A stretch of DNA of 64,000 nt, taken from positions 62,001-126,000 of the forward strand of contig JAWPHD010007115.1 in NCBI GenBank assembly GCA_037043455.1, in the 5' to 3' direction. Shown here one piece after another: positions 1-9,624 of the stretch. The stretch is from Cyrtodaria siliqua. Lineage: Eukaryota > Mollusca > Bivalvia > Adapedonta > Hiatellidae. Position numbers and translations under genes: made by a program. Within the stretch, counting starts at the first letter, position 1; each line of letters starts with the position of its first letter. The notes under the pieces were generated by a model. It saw only the letters and a program-made list of their open reading frames with translations. It was not told the DNA's origin and searched no databases.

Positions 1-541
1 TTTCCATAGCGAATGCTTTTTGAATAAGAGCAATATGCTTGTCGTTGATAAGGTGATGTGATAAGGTTGTATATAGTGCAGAGAAGTCATAAGTGTTAAT
101 AGATGAAACCTGACGTTTGTTGCAAATTTGATCAAGAAAGTCTCCTGAATTTTTATAGACCAAAACAAATTAATCCCAGAGTTTTCATGTTAGATCACAG
201 TATTGTTTAACGTAATCTTTAACGGCAGTAAGGCAAGAAGTTAGAAGTTTGGAGATGTTTGTTGTGGTGCAGACACTAGAATTCGACATAAAGCGGGCAT
301 TATACGATTTTTATGTAATTTAGGAAAGTAGTGCACCGAGTGATATGTGTGGAAACAACATCATCCTCAGTAGAATGAGCTGGAGTATACGAATTAGTGC
401 TGCCGAGTTCCAGAGATAAAACATTGACACAATGTAGGCGTCAAACAATAATTACATTATTAGCTGCTTTATCAGCAGGAACTAAAACAAAATTTATTAT
501 GAAATTCTTGAATTCCCGATTTTAAATTACGAAAGGAAAAC
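1..541 (-). pseudogene. PLE-1 second tandem unit: start of the RT domain (fragment)
   Basis: Reading the minus strand from 541, the conserved stretch before the RT appears (FRNLKLGIQEFHNKF-like, then a PADKAANNVII-like block), followed by the motif-1 region and the stretch leading to motif A. The reading frame is broken. About 65 bp, including the YWIPKLHK motif seen in PLE-3 near 30590, are deleted (near + strand 330). The same deletion is present in PLE-2 near 10925. The unit continues off the left edge. Confidence 0.75.
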
Positions 542-1824
542 CTAGGTCTCGGAGGAAGTAAAGAAGTTTATAAAGGTTTTTCGAAGTGTATGGTAACGGT
601 GGCCTTGCTCGAGAAGCTTTTTAGTTATACAAATATTGCAAATAATAAAGTTCTTAACACAACTACAAGTTCTTGAGAAACAAATAAGTTGAGAAACATA
701 GACATTATAAGAAGTTGCTCGGGGAAAATCAATATCAAAATTAAAATCATCTCTCTTGTCATAGATTTTACTACTTATTTCGCCATTCTCAATAGAGATA
801 TGTAAATCATGAAAAGAAGCAACAATATCAGAAATGTTAGCTTTGTTGAGTTGAAGTTCCTTAGGATAGATATGATTAACCACAGAAGAAAAGAAAGGAT
901 TGTTCAATATGTCATCCAAATACCGAGAGGTATCATCAAAGGCTTCAATTACATCTGCCTGAGTATCGGATGAAAGACTCAACATGGAATCTCTTTCATA
1001 GCAATACAAGAACAAATCTGCGACAAGAGGTGTACAGTTTGTACCTATAGGGATACCAACAATTTGTCTAAATATAATCTAATAGGAAAATGAGTGCTTC
1101 ACAACTTTCTTGGTGAGTCCACATAGTGTAATTGTCTAAACGGCCGTTAGTGAAAAACGCTTTGATACTATTACAGGCCAAAAATGTAGTTTTTTCTCTA
1201 GCGAAAGTGTTTTTGAATAAGAGCAATACGCTTGTCTTTGGTAAGGTGATGTGATTAGGTTGTATGTAGTGTACAGAAGTGTACAGAAGTCATAAGTACT
1301 TAGAGATGAAACTTGTCGTTTATTGCAGATTTTATCAAGACCGTCCCTTGAATATTTAATAGACTAAAATAAATTGATTCCAGTGTTTTCATAAGTTTTA
1401 GCACAATATTTTGTAACGTTATCTTTAACGGCATTAAGACAAGTTTAATAAAACGTGTAATACAGTTGCAGATGTAAAGTTTGGAGATGTTTAGTTTTGG
1501 CACTAGAATTCGAAATAAAGCGGGCCTTATACGGATTGTTATGTAATTTAGGAATCAAGTATATATTTGGTACTTTGTTTTGTTTTTCGTCTACCCCAGA
1601 CTTGAAAGTTGTACACCGAGTGATATGTGTGGAAACAACATTATTTTCAGTAGGTTAAACTGGAGTATACGAATTAGTGCTACCGAGTTCCAGAGATAAA
1701 ACATTGACGTAACGTAGGCGTCAAACAATAATTACATTATTAGCTGCTTTATCAGCAGGCCTAAAACACATTTATTGTGGAATTCTTGAATTCCCTATTT
1801 TAAATAACGAAATGAAAACCTAGG
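542..1824 (-). pseudogene. PLE-1 first tandem unit: RT core, broken
   Basis: This unit starts abruptly at the LGIQEFHNK-like region directly after a truncated 3' UTR. It carries the RT motifs in order: PADKAANNVII, a PKLHK region, motif B (GIPIGTNCTPLVADLFLYCY, ending near 1010) and motif C (RYLDDI, near 925), then the thumb (FDIDFPRATSYNVYVSQLIC). The longest intact stretch is 542-1015 (157 codons, covering motif C to the thumb). Several frameshifts precede it. At 542 the reading passes from KTFINFF straight into a second copy of the LLPPRPRFSF/LKLGIQ region, giving a head-to-tail junction. A 34-bp foreign insertion lies at 1444-1477. Confidence 0.8.
1444..1477. repeat. 34-bp insertion matching 3692-3725 in inverted orientation
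   Basis: Relative to PLE-3 (30485-30515), PLE-1 carries an extra stretch containing AAAACGTGTAATACAG. Its reverse complement is found at 3692-3725 with one mismatch. No other PLE copy in the window has it. Confidence 0.7.
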
Positions 1825-2228
1825 TAAATGATCATGTATATATAATATAAGAGAAAACGAAAGCCTTAAAAGCCACAAAGCATGTACTCAATAACTTGGC
1901 AGAAACCAGAGAACCAAGAGAACAAACCGTTACGACAAGACTAAATTTAAGACAAACATCGAACGCAACCGTCCATTAAAGATTTAGGTCATCATAGGGT
2001 CCGCATCTGTCACGTCATCGCACAATCAAAAACGATGCAGTGCGTTGCAAAATGATAGGATCATAACCTCTTTTTATACACCTTTTAACATATCTCTCGG
2101 TTGTGTTTGCTTATCAGTATTTAATAAAGGTTGTATGAAAGTGATTATTACCAAGGATATTACGAAGTTTGTAAATCATATCACCATAGAAGTCAGGTTA
2201 TGACAGTCTTTGTCGCAGAATAATTCTT
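1825..2228 (-). pseudogene. PLE-1: C-terminal coding remnant and truncated 3' UTR
   Basis: Minus-strand translation from 2220 gives PDFYGDMIYKLRNILG and downstream residues matching the C-terminus of PLE-3, with stops. The region 1825-1980 matches the first part of the PLE 3' UTR (CTCTGGCTTCTGCCAAG-like, then the TATATTTACACGAGC-like stretch). The UTR is cut off at about 1825, where the next tandem unit starts. Confidence 0.75.
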
Positions 2229-2251
2229 AAATTAATTTTAGATCATTCAAC

Positions 2252-2610
2252 AATGACATTTAAAATAATATCATATAATGTTAAGGACATAGGCGACAAG
2301 AACAAACGTAACGCAATTTTCCAGTGTGTTAAGGATAACAGAGCCGATATATATAATTTTATTTATTACAAGAAACACATTTTAAAGAAGATTTGTATAA
2401 CAAAATGAATGCAGATGCACCTTGTATAGTTTTTAACTTTGTTTGTCGGGGCCTCATTTTTACTGATTTTTGAATAGGAATTTTGATTGATTTTTGCCAA
2501 GCGCATCACTTTTAATCGATGCGTATATCTAATAAATGATCTTTTACTAGTTTCATTTTATTGATAAAGAACAAGTTGTTTTGGCTTTTATTTTATCAAA
2601 AACAATCAAG
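2252..2610 (+). pseudogene. LINE-1 endonuclease domain, N-terminal fragment
   Basis: Translation from the ATG at 2252 gives MTFKIISYNVKDIGDKNKRN and then an ADIY stretch, the start of an AP-endonuclease-like domain of non-LTR elements (SYNVxGI...ADIxxLQETH). The LQETH motif is lost through a frameshift near 2360 (YYKKHILKK). Readable similarity fades by about 2610, so only the first quarter of the domain is present. It is not functional. Confidence 0.75.
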
Positions 2611-2617
2611 TGTTAAG

Positions 2618-2760
2618 GCTAGGGGGCGTGAGCGGTAACAAGCATATTGCACTACAGTTCATGAACAGTCTCAATCAAACCTAGACTGCAATATTTCGTA
2701 TGTATCGAGTTCGACCGTTTCCAAAGGTCCACTCTCATACTCTTTTAAGAAAGTTATGAT
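2618..2760 (+). repeat. Repeat B copy B1 (SINE-like)
   Basis: Contains GGCGTGAGCGGTA, GAACAGTCTCAATCAAACC and ends at CATACTCTTTT, as in the other B copies. Hairpin 1 is decayed in this copy; hairpin 2 (GTCT...AGAC) is partly kept. The upstream third of the repeat is absent. Confidence 0.7.
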
Positions 2761-2819
2761 TTTACAAGCTGTGTATTTTGAGTAAACTTGCCAATATATA
2801 AATGTACATTTTACTGCAT

Positions 2820-2970
2820 CATTAGTGTCTTATTTATGTTAAAATGTCTATTATTACTTTGTTTTATTACTTTTTGTAAAATTATTTTCCGTTTACAATT
2901 GTTCGTTCATTTATGACTTCCTTTGAACAACTCTTTAATGTAGTCTTATTTTTTATTGAAAAAGATATTT
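2820..2970 (+). repeat. Dispersed repeat C, copy 1
   Basis: The stretch with TTGTTCGTTCATTTATGA and TTTGAACAACTCTTTAATG is repeated with high similarity at 21892-22030. In both places it lies downstream of a repeat B copy, so C and B may be parts of a longer element. Confidence 0.6.
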
Positions 2971-3875
2971 ACAAATGTATAGATTCTTATATAAGATAGA
3001 GTTCAAAACGTGCATTACGAGCAGTCCGAAGAACATGACATTTGTATGGATGGCGTGTTCAGTCAGGTACACGTGTATAGGCTGTATAAATTGGTGTCGA
3101 AATGATAAGAACATGTCACAGGATTGCAAACCATTCTCCAGTGTAGTAGTGACCAGTACCATGACGGCACGGTGGTAAGTAGAATTTATTGTATTTGTAA
3201 ATTATTGTCATATTTAAATTGTTGTTCAGACGTAAATATCTGCCGTTGAAAACCATAGATAGTTTAGCAGGATATGGCTTTATTTCTAGTACGTTTTCAA
3301 ACGCCAGGATATATTATCAAATTATTGTCTGGTAGATAATTGTGGCATATATTTACATTATTGACAATGCCAGATGTTCTGTAGATAGTAAATGAAATAC
3401 GCGATTCAGATTGTAAGTACGGAGGTTTCTAACTGTCATAACTTCATTGCATAAAAGTGTATTGTTTTTTGTACAGTGTAAATCTGTCTGAGGTTGTTTA
3501 TTATACTGCCATTATTATTCAATCCCTCTGAGGTCGCTGTACCATTATAGCCTATAATGTGTTAGCGGGATGTAAAACCAGTTATTCATTCAGTCATGTT
3601 GTCTATACAATTAAGTAAAATGTCATGGTTGAATTATTATGTTGTAAGTTTTGAGTTACATTTAGAAATGTGAGATTTCATTGGTGATACATTACATCTG
3701 CAACTGTATTACACGTTTTGTTAAAGTTTAGCATAATATTAATTAGAAGAAGGTTTAGAATTCCGGGTTCATTCATTGTAAATAAAGATTGCTTTGCAAT
3801 CAGTTATTAGCTATGCCGGTACCTTAGTGCTATTATAGAATACATGTTGTGATAACATTGTAAGACAGATTATAT
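2971..3875. other. Unassigned AT-rich stretch with a possible TATA box and splice donor
   Basis: No protein is recognisable. A TATATAAG sequence at about 2989 is followed by roughly 150 bp of more balanced composition and then the strong donor-like GGTAAGT at 3173-3179. A spliced non-coding exon is possible but unsupported. The rest (3180-3875) is AT-rich with scattered stops. Positions 3692-3725 match the 34-bp insertion in PLE-1. Confidence 0.3.
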
Positions 3876-3879
3876 ATGT

Positions 3880-4290
3880 TGTAGCCGTTTACGCTAGGAG
3901 CACAGATAGAGCGTATTGTCGGGAGCGTGGTCTACGGGGTCGTAGGTGGGGAACGCCGTCAAAGGACTGGAAACACATAATTCGCTATTTGGTCGATAGA
4001 CCAGGCGGTAGCCACGGAGACACTAGGCAAGAACAGCTACGCAGATAACGTCACCGTATATGGAATAACGGGACTTAAGCCATCGCCCGAAAGGGTCGTG
4101 CGAGTGGGCGTCGCGTGGAAATTACGTCAAGTATTAAGGTACCGAGACGAATAGCAACCGCTAATGAGGAGCGTGCATATAACGTGGAAGTGAATTCGCA
4201 GAAGTGAAGTATTATTACAGAATAAATATAGATGGACAAGTTCATGTACTTACTGGTCAAAAATATATATTAAATGCAGATCGTCAATAG
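3880..4290. other. GC-richer unassigned island inside LINE-1
   Basis: This stretch has clearly more G and C, and more CpG, than its surroundings (for example GTCGGGAGCGTGGTCTACGG). No domain is recognisable in any frame; the longest frame (minus, 4075-4260) resembles nothing I know. It may be a fragment of another element or of a host transcript. Confidence 0.35.
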
Positions 4291-4302
4291 TTTGAAGACT
4301 TT

Positions 4303-4446
4303 TATCAATCCTTTTTGTGTTTGTGACGTCATATGCCTTTATTCCGTATTAACTATTAACATTGCCATTCATGTTTGCCATTTTGCGTGTTATTGTGTTT
4401 ACTGTGTTCCGTGAAAGCTGCATTTCCTATTTGACTTTTATACTTA
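4303..4446 (+). mobile_element. PLE tail T1 (3' UTR fragment, GACTTTTATAC-ending subfamily)
   Basis: Carries the terminal PLE 3' UTR landmarks TTTTTGTGTTTGTGACGTC, ACATTGCCATTCATGTTTG and GTGAAAGCTGCATTTCCT, and ends GACTTTTATAC. LINE-1 RT sequence begins within about 20 bp of its end. Confidence 0.75.
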
Positions 4447-4464
4447 TTTTTATCAAAAAAGAAA

Positions 4465-4736
4465 GCAAGTAAAACCGAATTTCAATTTTAATCAAAATAA
4501 TGTTGTAAATTATCAAATGAAGACAACGCTTTCTGTGAAGGCATTATAACGGAAGAATAATGTAAAACCGCTATAAAAGATATGACAAATGGGAAACGTC
4601 CGAGTTTAGATATGATTTGTGTTGAGTTCTATAAATTATTTTGGTCTGAAATAAAATAGAGTCTTAAATAAATACATTAAACTATCCTTTTGAAAACGGA
4701 AATTTAACAGAGCTTCATAAACAAGGTTTAATAACT
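4465..4736 (+). pseudogene. LINE-1 RT, N-terminal part
   Basis: Translates, with stops, to AIKDMTNGKRPSLDMICVEF followed by YKLFW and NLTELHKQGLIT. This matches the N-terminal RT block of L1-type elements (AIKxMxNGKSPGxDGIxxEFYKxFW). The reading stops at the insertion of PLE tail T2 and resumes with LIPKGNKDL at about 4911. Confidence 0.75.
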
Positions 4737-4740
4737 GACT

Positions 4741-4897
4741 GTTCCATTGCGGTAGCCCTATTTGTCAAACCTTTTTGTGTTTGTGATGTCTTATTTGACC
4801 ATTTATTCATCTGTAAATTTCATTCTTTGTTTCTCTGTTTGTTTGTGGTTTGACTGTCATTGTTGAATGCTGCTTTTCCTGTTCGATTTTTATATCT
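4741..4897 (+). mobile_element. PLE tail T2 inserted in LINE-1 RT
   Basis: Has GCGGTAGCCCTATTTGTCA, TTTGTGTTTGTGATGTC, GACTGTCATTGTTGAATGCT and the end TTCGATTTTTATATCT. LINE-1 coding sequence is continuous on either side (QGLIT / LIPKG). The similar flanks TTAATAACT (4728-4736) and TAATAAACT (4903-4911) look like a decayed target duplication. Confidence 0.8.
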
Positions 4898-4902
4898 ATA
4901 AA

Positions 4903-6462
4903 TAATAAACTTAATACCTAAAGGAAACAAAGACTTAACTAGTATCTCGAACTGGAGACAAATAACATTATTAAACGTTGACTATAAAATAGCAACACAA
5001 ATTATAGCAAATAGATTAAAGAAAGTTCTATTTAAAATAAGTCATAATATCCTGACTGGTTTATATTAAAGGACGCTATACAGAAGAAAATATAAGATTA
5101 TTGTTCGATATTATTGAATATTTGGAAGAAAGTGAGCTACCTGACCTATTGTTTTTTTCTGACTTCGAAAAAGCTTTTGACAGTGTTTGACATGATTATA
5201 TATACTCAGTTTTAGATTTTTTAAAACCTTTTTGGTCCTATGTTTATACAATGGATCAAATTATTTTACAGTGATGCAAAAAGTGCTATAACAAACAATG
5301 GTTGCATGTCAGAATTGTTTAAAGTGAGGGGAGGTGTATGGCAAGGCTGCCACTTTCCAGTTATATATTTAATCTAGCAATTGAAATACTTTCAATATCC
5401 ATACGTAACGATACAGGTATTACTGGTATACAAGTAAATGATCAAGAGATAAAACACGCAATGTTAGCTGATGACGCGACCATTTTACTAAACGGGTCTG
5501 AAAAAGATTACAACGCTATGCTAAACGTTTTTGAAGAGTTTGAACATATTTCCGGCCTAATATTAAATCTCAACAAATGTGTAACATTAAGAGCAGGAAC
5601 ACTTAGACTTAATTTAAATAGTAGTTTTTTTTTTATAACTTGAAATGGACATCTGAATCGGCAAACGCAAAAATAGCTAACATTTTTGAAATTAACTCTA
5701 AATTAAAACGATTTTACAATCGTATGGATCAACGGAAAAGCGAAAACTATCAACAATAGGAAACATCACTGTTTTAAAATCTATTATTATTGCAAAATTA
5801 ACGTACTTTTTTTCAACTATTCCAAATCCACCAGCGTACATACTAAATGAACTAAATCAAAAATCTTTTCAATTTATCTGGAATTCAAAAAGAGATAAAG
5901 TCAAAAGGAGAGATATGACAAAACAATATGAAGATGGTGGTTTGAAAATGATATATATACGAATATACTTAACCTCCATTAAAGCACCATGGGTAAAACG
6001 AATAATAGACCCAAATAATAAAAGAGGAGCCTGGAAAATATTCTACAAGAAAGAACTCGAACGCTATGGTGAGAATTTAATTTTCAACTGTAATATAAAT
6101 GAAACAGATATTATGAGCTTTACATTTATTTAACACATTTTTAAATGACATTTTGAAGGCGTCGTGTACTGCTAACTTTACGAAAAGCCCAAAACATATG
6201 AATGCATATTTTTATTGAAAATTTTGTGAAACAATAGCAACATAAAACACAGTGGTAGACCCTTAATAAATAATACAACTGATAGAAAACTAAACACATT
6301 TAATTCAATTCAAAATGATTTTGACATACCTGAAACAGAAACCTTAAAACATCACCAACTTGCATGAACGTTGAAAATGTCAACGTATTAAAACAAAAAA
6401 CTTTATGCGAATGCATAAAAGAAATGCCTTCAAACCCAGTCAAAAGCCTTCAAACTCAGTCA
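4903..6462 (+). pseudogene. LINE-1 RT core and C-terminal region
   Basis: Translation shows L1/Tx1-type RT blocks in order: ISNWRQITLLNVDYKIATQI, then GFIKGRYTEENIRLLFDIIE, catalytic block A FSDFEKAFDSV (near 5160), QGCPLSSYIFNLAIEILSI (near 5340), and catalytic HAMLADDATILLNGSEKDYN (near 5457; ADD replaces the usual FADD). Downstream come thumb residues (ISGLILNLNKCVTLRAGTLR), FQFIWNSKRDKVKRR, and APWVKRIIDPNN with KELERYGENLIF. Stops occur at 5188, 5641 and 6131 among others. Intact stretches are 5338-5643 and 5915-6133. The neighbouring GGVWQGCPLS shows a changed residue before QGCPLS. Confidence 0.85.
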
Positions 6463-6479
6463 AAATTAATTTTAGATCA

Positions 6480-6516
6480 GGGTTATGACAATACAATTTT
6501 GCAAAGGTTTTCCGAA
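6480..6516 (-). pseudogene. PLE-1 fragment between LINE-1 and repeat B
   Basis: ACAATTTTGCAAAGGTTTTC and its flanks match PLE-4 at about 19160-19195 almost exactly. This is where PLE-1 resumes after the LINE-1 target duplication. It encodes the FAKLYYRNPD-like part of the C-terminal region. Confidence 0.8.
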
Positions 6517-6777
6517 GTTAAAAACTGGGACCATAAGTCTCTAGCTATGGAATGGTATGAAAATGCCACATTGAAGGTTCCATGTTCACCGTCGTATGCA
6601 TATCATCTTCGGGATGGCTCAACATGTCGTACTATTGACATTTAAATAGTGTTTTCAACTCAACCCGGGGCTAGAGGGCGTGAACGGTATCTAGCATTTT
6701 TCACTACCGTTCATTAACATCAGTCGGAGACTGCAATATTTGTTCATATGTATCGTGTTTGCCGATTTCCAAATTTC
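6517..6777 (+). repeat. Repeat B copy B2 (SINE-like), near full length, inserted in PLE-1
   Basis: Starts AAAACTGGGACCATAAG, continues with CATATCATCTTCGGGATGGC and AACTCAACCCGGGGCTAGAG, then hairpin 1 as GAACGGTA...TACCGTTC. This stem is fully paired although both arms differ from GAGCGGTA...TACCGCTC in other copies. PLE-1 sequence flanks it on both sides. Confidence 0.75.
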
Positions 6778-6850
6778 GTCTTATGGTAACTGTAGCCCTG
6801 CTGGAGTAGATTCTTAGTTACACACATATTACGAATATTAACGACATTAA
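6778..6850 (-). pseudogene. PLE-1 fragment, upstream of repeat B2
   Basis: TTATGGTAACTGTAGCCCTG and ATTACGAATATTAACGAC correspond to PLE-4 19196-19262, which encodes ITKKLLNQGYRYHK. Similarity ends at about 6850, which marks the 5' truncation of PLE-1. Confidence 0.65.
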
Positions 6851-7159
6851 CAATTCATAACCACCTTCTTTGCTGTCGCTATCGTAGAAAATCATTTGCA
6901 GAACTTGAGAACCTGTAAAGATGAGACCGCTTTATTGAAGAAGCCATTTTGTGTCTGAAAATCTCTATACAATTTGGTCATTTTATTGACGATTTTAAAT
7001 ATATATGTGCAGAAATTCCTTCGATTAAAATTAATTGTTTACAAACTAACTCCATGGTGTCATGGTAAGAAAAAACACGTCATATGAATAACACAAAAAC
7101 GTGGGATATACCAGGTCGACAAAAGTCGCATTCAAAAGTCTGTCAAGCCTAATATTATT
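6851..7159. other. Unassigned spacer
   Basis: AT-rich, no recognisable coding or repeat structure. Confidence 0.4.
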
Positions 7160-8368
7160 TTATAGGAGTAAACAGAACTAGATAGACACACATTGCTACA
7201 CCTTCAACTGGAAAAACACCATGACATAATCAGAGTGCCGAATCTGAAGGCGAAGTCTTTGAATCTAGAAAAAAGTAGTTTTTTTTTGTATTATTCATTA
7301 AATTCCTTTATGATAAGAAATGATCCTGTAAAGCTTACAGTTATTCGCAAGAACGCTGCAACGGTGCGAGTAATTGTTTAGACGTTTTTTTGTTAATGGA
7401 TTTACCTGCACAATCTGGTTAGTTTTAACAAGTTTCTGCGTTAATAAATACTCAAAAGGGGATTCCTTGTAGAAAACACAAACAAGAGATAAAAGTAACA
7501 GACTCGGTGTAAAGTGCAACACCTCGCACACATCCTAGCACCGGCTTAAGCGATATTCCACTTTAAAGCCACACATATTTGGCTTGATGACCCCAAAGGA
7601 CCAGTAATTAATAACACTACTGATGTGTAGTCGGGGTGACTTAAAGTTCACCATATTTTTAATTACTGACTGCTTGCAAATGCTCATTTAAATGTCAAAT
7701 TGTTGATGTATTTAATTGCACAATCGGGTTAGTTTTATTAATGTTTTCGGTTTATTATTGTTGTATAGCTTAACAATATTGACATTTTAGAATTTATTTT
7801 CTGCTTGCGAATGAACTATACGACCTGTTACCAACACAACAAACACTGTCATCGTTTTGATGATTTTATAATTCATGCCATACATCGTATAATTCATCGC
7901 ATCATTTGTGACGTTTTATGTTCATGTTTGTGTCTATTTATTATCTAACTATGCAAATGCAAGTTAAATAGTTGTATCTGACCTCAATTGTACGTTTTAT
8001 GCGATACAACAGTTAGTTAATTGGCCCTTGATCAATACTGACAGATCGACAAATGAATGTTATTTCTGGATTCAATCTCAAAGCCATCTTCTAACTATTG
8101 AATATTTTAGAATCATTTGCTTTATATGCTTTAGATAGGACTGCATTGGACTTAATGTTGTAGTATCCTGGTACTTTATAACGGTTATTTAGATTATTGC
8201 TTAAGATATTTGAAATATTATTGTTTTGATTCTCTATGTGCGTAGTTTTGATCAGCTTGATCTATATTGCATTAGACATATTGTTGCACATCATTGAGAT
8301 CACGTGGTGTATGCATGAACATCCCTGTGGAAGTATTTTCTTTAATAAACTCAGTAAAACACTTAAAA
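7160..8368 (+). repeat. Segmental duplication, copy 1
   Basis: Similar in order and orientation to 13940-15920. Shared landmarks include AGAACTAGATAGACA, GCAAGAACGCTGCAACGGTG, TGTTAATGGATTTACCTGCA, CTTGATCAATACTGACA and AAGTATTTTCTTTAATAAAC. Copy 1 carries SINE-like repeat A1 and ends at PLE-2. It lacks the hairpin found in copy 2. No coding region is recognised. Confidence 0.75.
7446..7640 (-). repeat. Repeat A copy A1 (SINE-like)
   Basis: In minus orientation it ends AGTATTT and contains the CCGGTGCTAGGA domain and a fragment of the GGTCCTTTGGGGTCATCAAG stretch. TTAAT (7441-7445) and TTAA (7641-7644) flank it. The matching site in copy 2 of the duplication (about 14220) is empty, so the insertion post-dates the duplication. 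Confidence 0.75.
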
Positions 8369-8960
8369 TAAATCTTTCACCTCTTCGGTTACACTCTGCG
8401 TCATCAATACAAATCCACAAAACAACTCTTCATTTCTTAGAACTAAATCATATGTACGCCTTACACCTTTAAATCTTCATTCGGCAACCTCGTTTCATGT
8501 TCCTTCTAATAATAGTATCAGGATTTTTAATAACGGCTCAAAAGTTCAGTTACTCCTCTAGGATCACCTGTTTTGAGGAAATACCATATAAAGTCTCCTT
8601 TCAGAAATCGTTTAGTTCATTCAAGACGCAGGATGTTTCCCTCTATTAATAAGTGCAATGCTGAGAGGTGAAGTTATTGCAATTATTTATCTTGCAAGTC
8701 CACTTTTAAATCAGCTGTTAATGGTAGAATGTTTAATGTATGTCTAGCTTCAAATGTTGATTGACGTACATCTCACGTCATTTATGTTTTGACTTGAAAT
8801 GCACCACGTTGGACAAAAGGTCGATCATTAAAAGTTCCATTTCGTGAACATAAATATAATGTAGGTAATCCTAAAAAGTAAAACAAATACTTGTACCAAC
8901 ACTTTCGTCAGTCATGTCAAACTTTTAGTAACGCTATTGTTCAGCCGGTTGAATAAATAA
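8369..8960 (+). pseudogene. PLE-2 N-terminal Cys-rich region and GIY-YIG endonuclease, broken
   Basis: Nucleotide similarity to PLE-3 is continuous. The Cys-knuckle region lies near 8640-8690 and the endonuclease near 8770-8930 (GGTCGATCATTAAAAGTTCC, encoding the GRSLKVRFREHKYN segment). About 15 bp covering the GIQYV part of the YIG motif are missing near 8808, and several stops are present. Presence of the endonuclease upstream of the RT gives the permuted order. Confidence 0.75.
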
Positions 8961-9021
8961 TTAATGATAATGATGCTACTAAAAGCTTTAAAATAAAAGC
9001 TAGACATATTGCAGAACTTAA

Positions 9022-9624
9022 GTGGATGAAAACGTGCAGACACCATATCCACTCGGCCTTAATGACACTGTTTATCAACAAGGAAATATTTCAAAAGATC
9101 CTAATATTGACATTTTTTCTATATTTTCTATTCGAAAGCTTAACTCTAGGTCTCATGGTCGTAGGCTTAATGGTAACATCAAAAGTAAATCGTGTGCAAT
9201 TATTTCAGTCGCTGATTTACATACTATTTTTAAACAGTCTGGAAAGCACTCTATGCTTTCACTACTTGCCTCTTCGTCCATTTGTTCACTTAAGTGGATC
9301 GACGAGGCAGCAGACACAATTTTCATTCGTACAGATCCCTGGTATAACACTGCTTTCATAATTCAAAACTACACACAACATGTTCTCCGACCCCATACTG
9401 ACAAGGAGTTTAATCACGTCAGGCATTTTCTAAAAATACTATGTCTTAATAAAGGTATTGATTTCATTGACATGCCTAGTATTTTTCGAGATAATCATTT
9501 AGTTGATTATATCGCTAAATATTTAAAAATATCCGAGAAATATTATTTTCAACTACAACAAAAAATAGTTTCTCACCTTGATATAGTAAATAACACTCCT
9601 AAGGAATGCGAATGTAACACATAG
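9022..9624 (+). pseudogene. PLE-2 linker between endonuclease and RT (200-codon open stretch)
   Basis: The open frame contains TPYPLGLNDTVYQQGNISKD, SIFSIRKLNSRSHGRRLNGN, SVADLHTIFKQSG, LKWIDEAADTIFIRTDPWYN and LDIVNNTPKECECN, all aligned with PLE-3 (31917-31150). It ends at a TAG where PLE-3 continues TSKCCYAPAGHVITG. The residues CECN(T) and the following CC belong to a Cys cluster. The ATG is not the element start. The downstream reading continues with stops to the RPRF/LKLGIQ region. Confidence 0.8.

Larger units (their letters stand above)
2246..6462 (+). mobile_element. LINE-1: L1/Tx1-like non-LTR retrotransposon, 5'-truncated and interrupted
   Basis: The copy starts just before an ATG at 2252 that opens an apurinic-type endonuclease domain and ends in two copies of a 20-bp unit (CCTTCAAACYCAGTCAAAAG) at 6427-6462. 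It is flanked by the perfect 17-bp direct repeat AAATTAATTTTAGATCA (2229-2245, 6463-6479), typical of target-primed reverse transcription. Recognisable LINE sequence is 2252-2610, about 4465-4736 and 4903-6462. The interval 2610-4465 and T2 at 4741-4897 are later arrivals or unrelated sequence. It has many stops and frameshifts. Confidence 0.85.
1..6850 (-). mobile_element. PLE-1: 5'-truncated Penelope-like element, interrupted by a LINE and a SINE-like repeat
   Basis: On the minus strand the copy begins near 6850, in the thumb region of the RT (matching PLE-4 around 19196-19262). It is interrupted by repeat B (6517-6777), resumes at 6516-6480, is interrupted by LINE-1 (6462-2246) and resumes from 2245 to the window edge. 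The interruption by the LINE is shown by a 17-bp duplication, AAATTAATTTTAGATCA, at 2229-2245 and 6463-6479, and by PLE sequence continuing across it. Downstream, the copy contains two extra head-to-tail partial units. All coding parts are broken. It cannot be active. Confidence 0.85.

Noticed and set aside
5338..6133. Host reverse transcriptase gene
   Set aside because: The frames are parts of LINE-1 with stops and a flanking target duplication.
7560..7620. Hammerhead ribozyme in repeat A
   Set aside because: GCTTGATGACCCCAAAGGAC resembles the CTGATGA plus helix II part, and PLEs are known to carry hammerheads, but the required GAAA and the cleavage-site helix are not present in any A copy.
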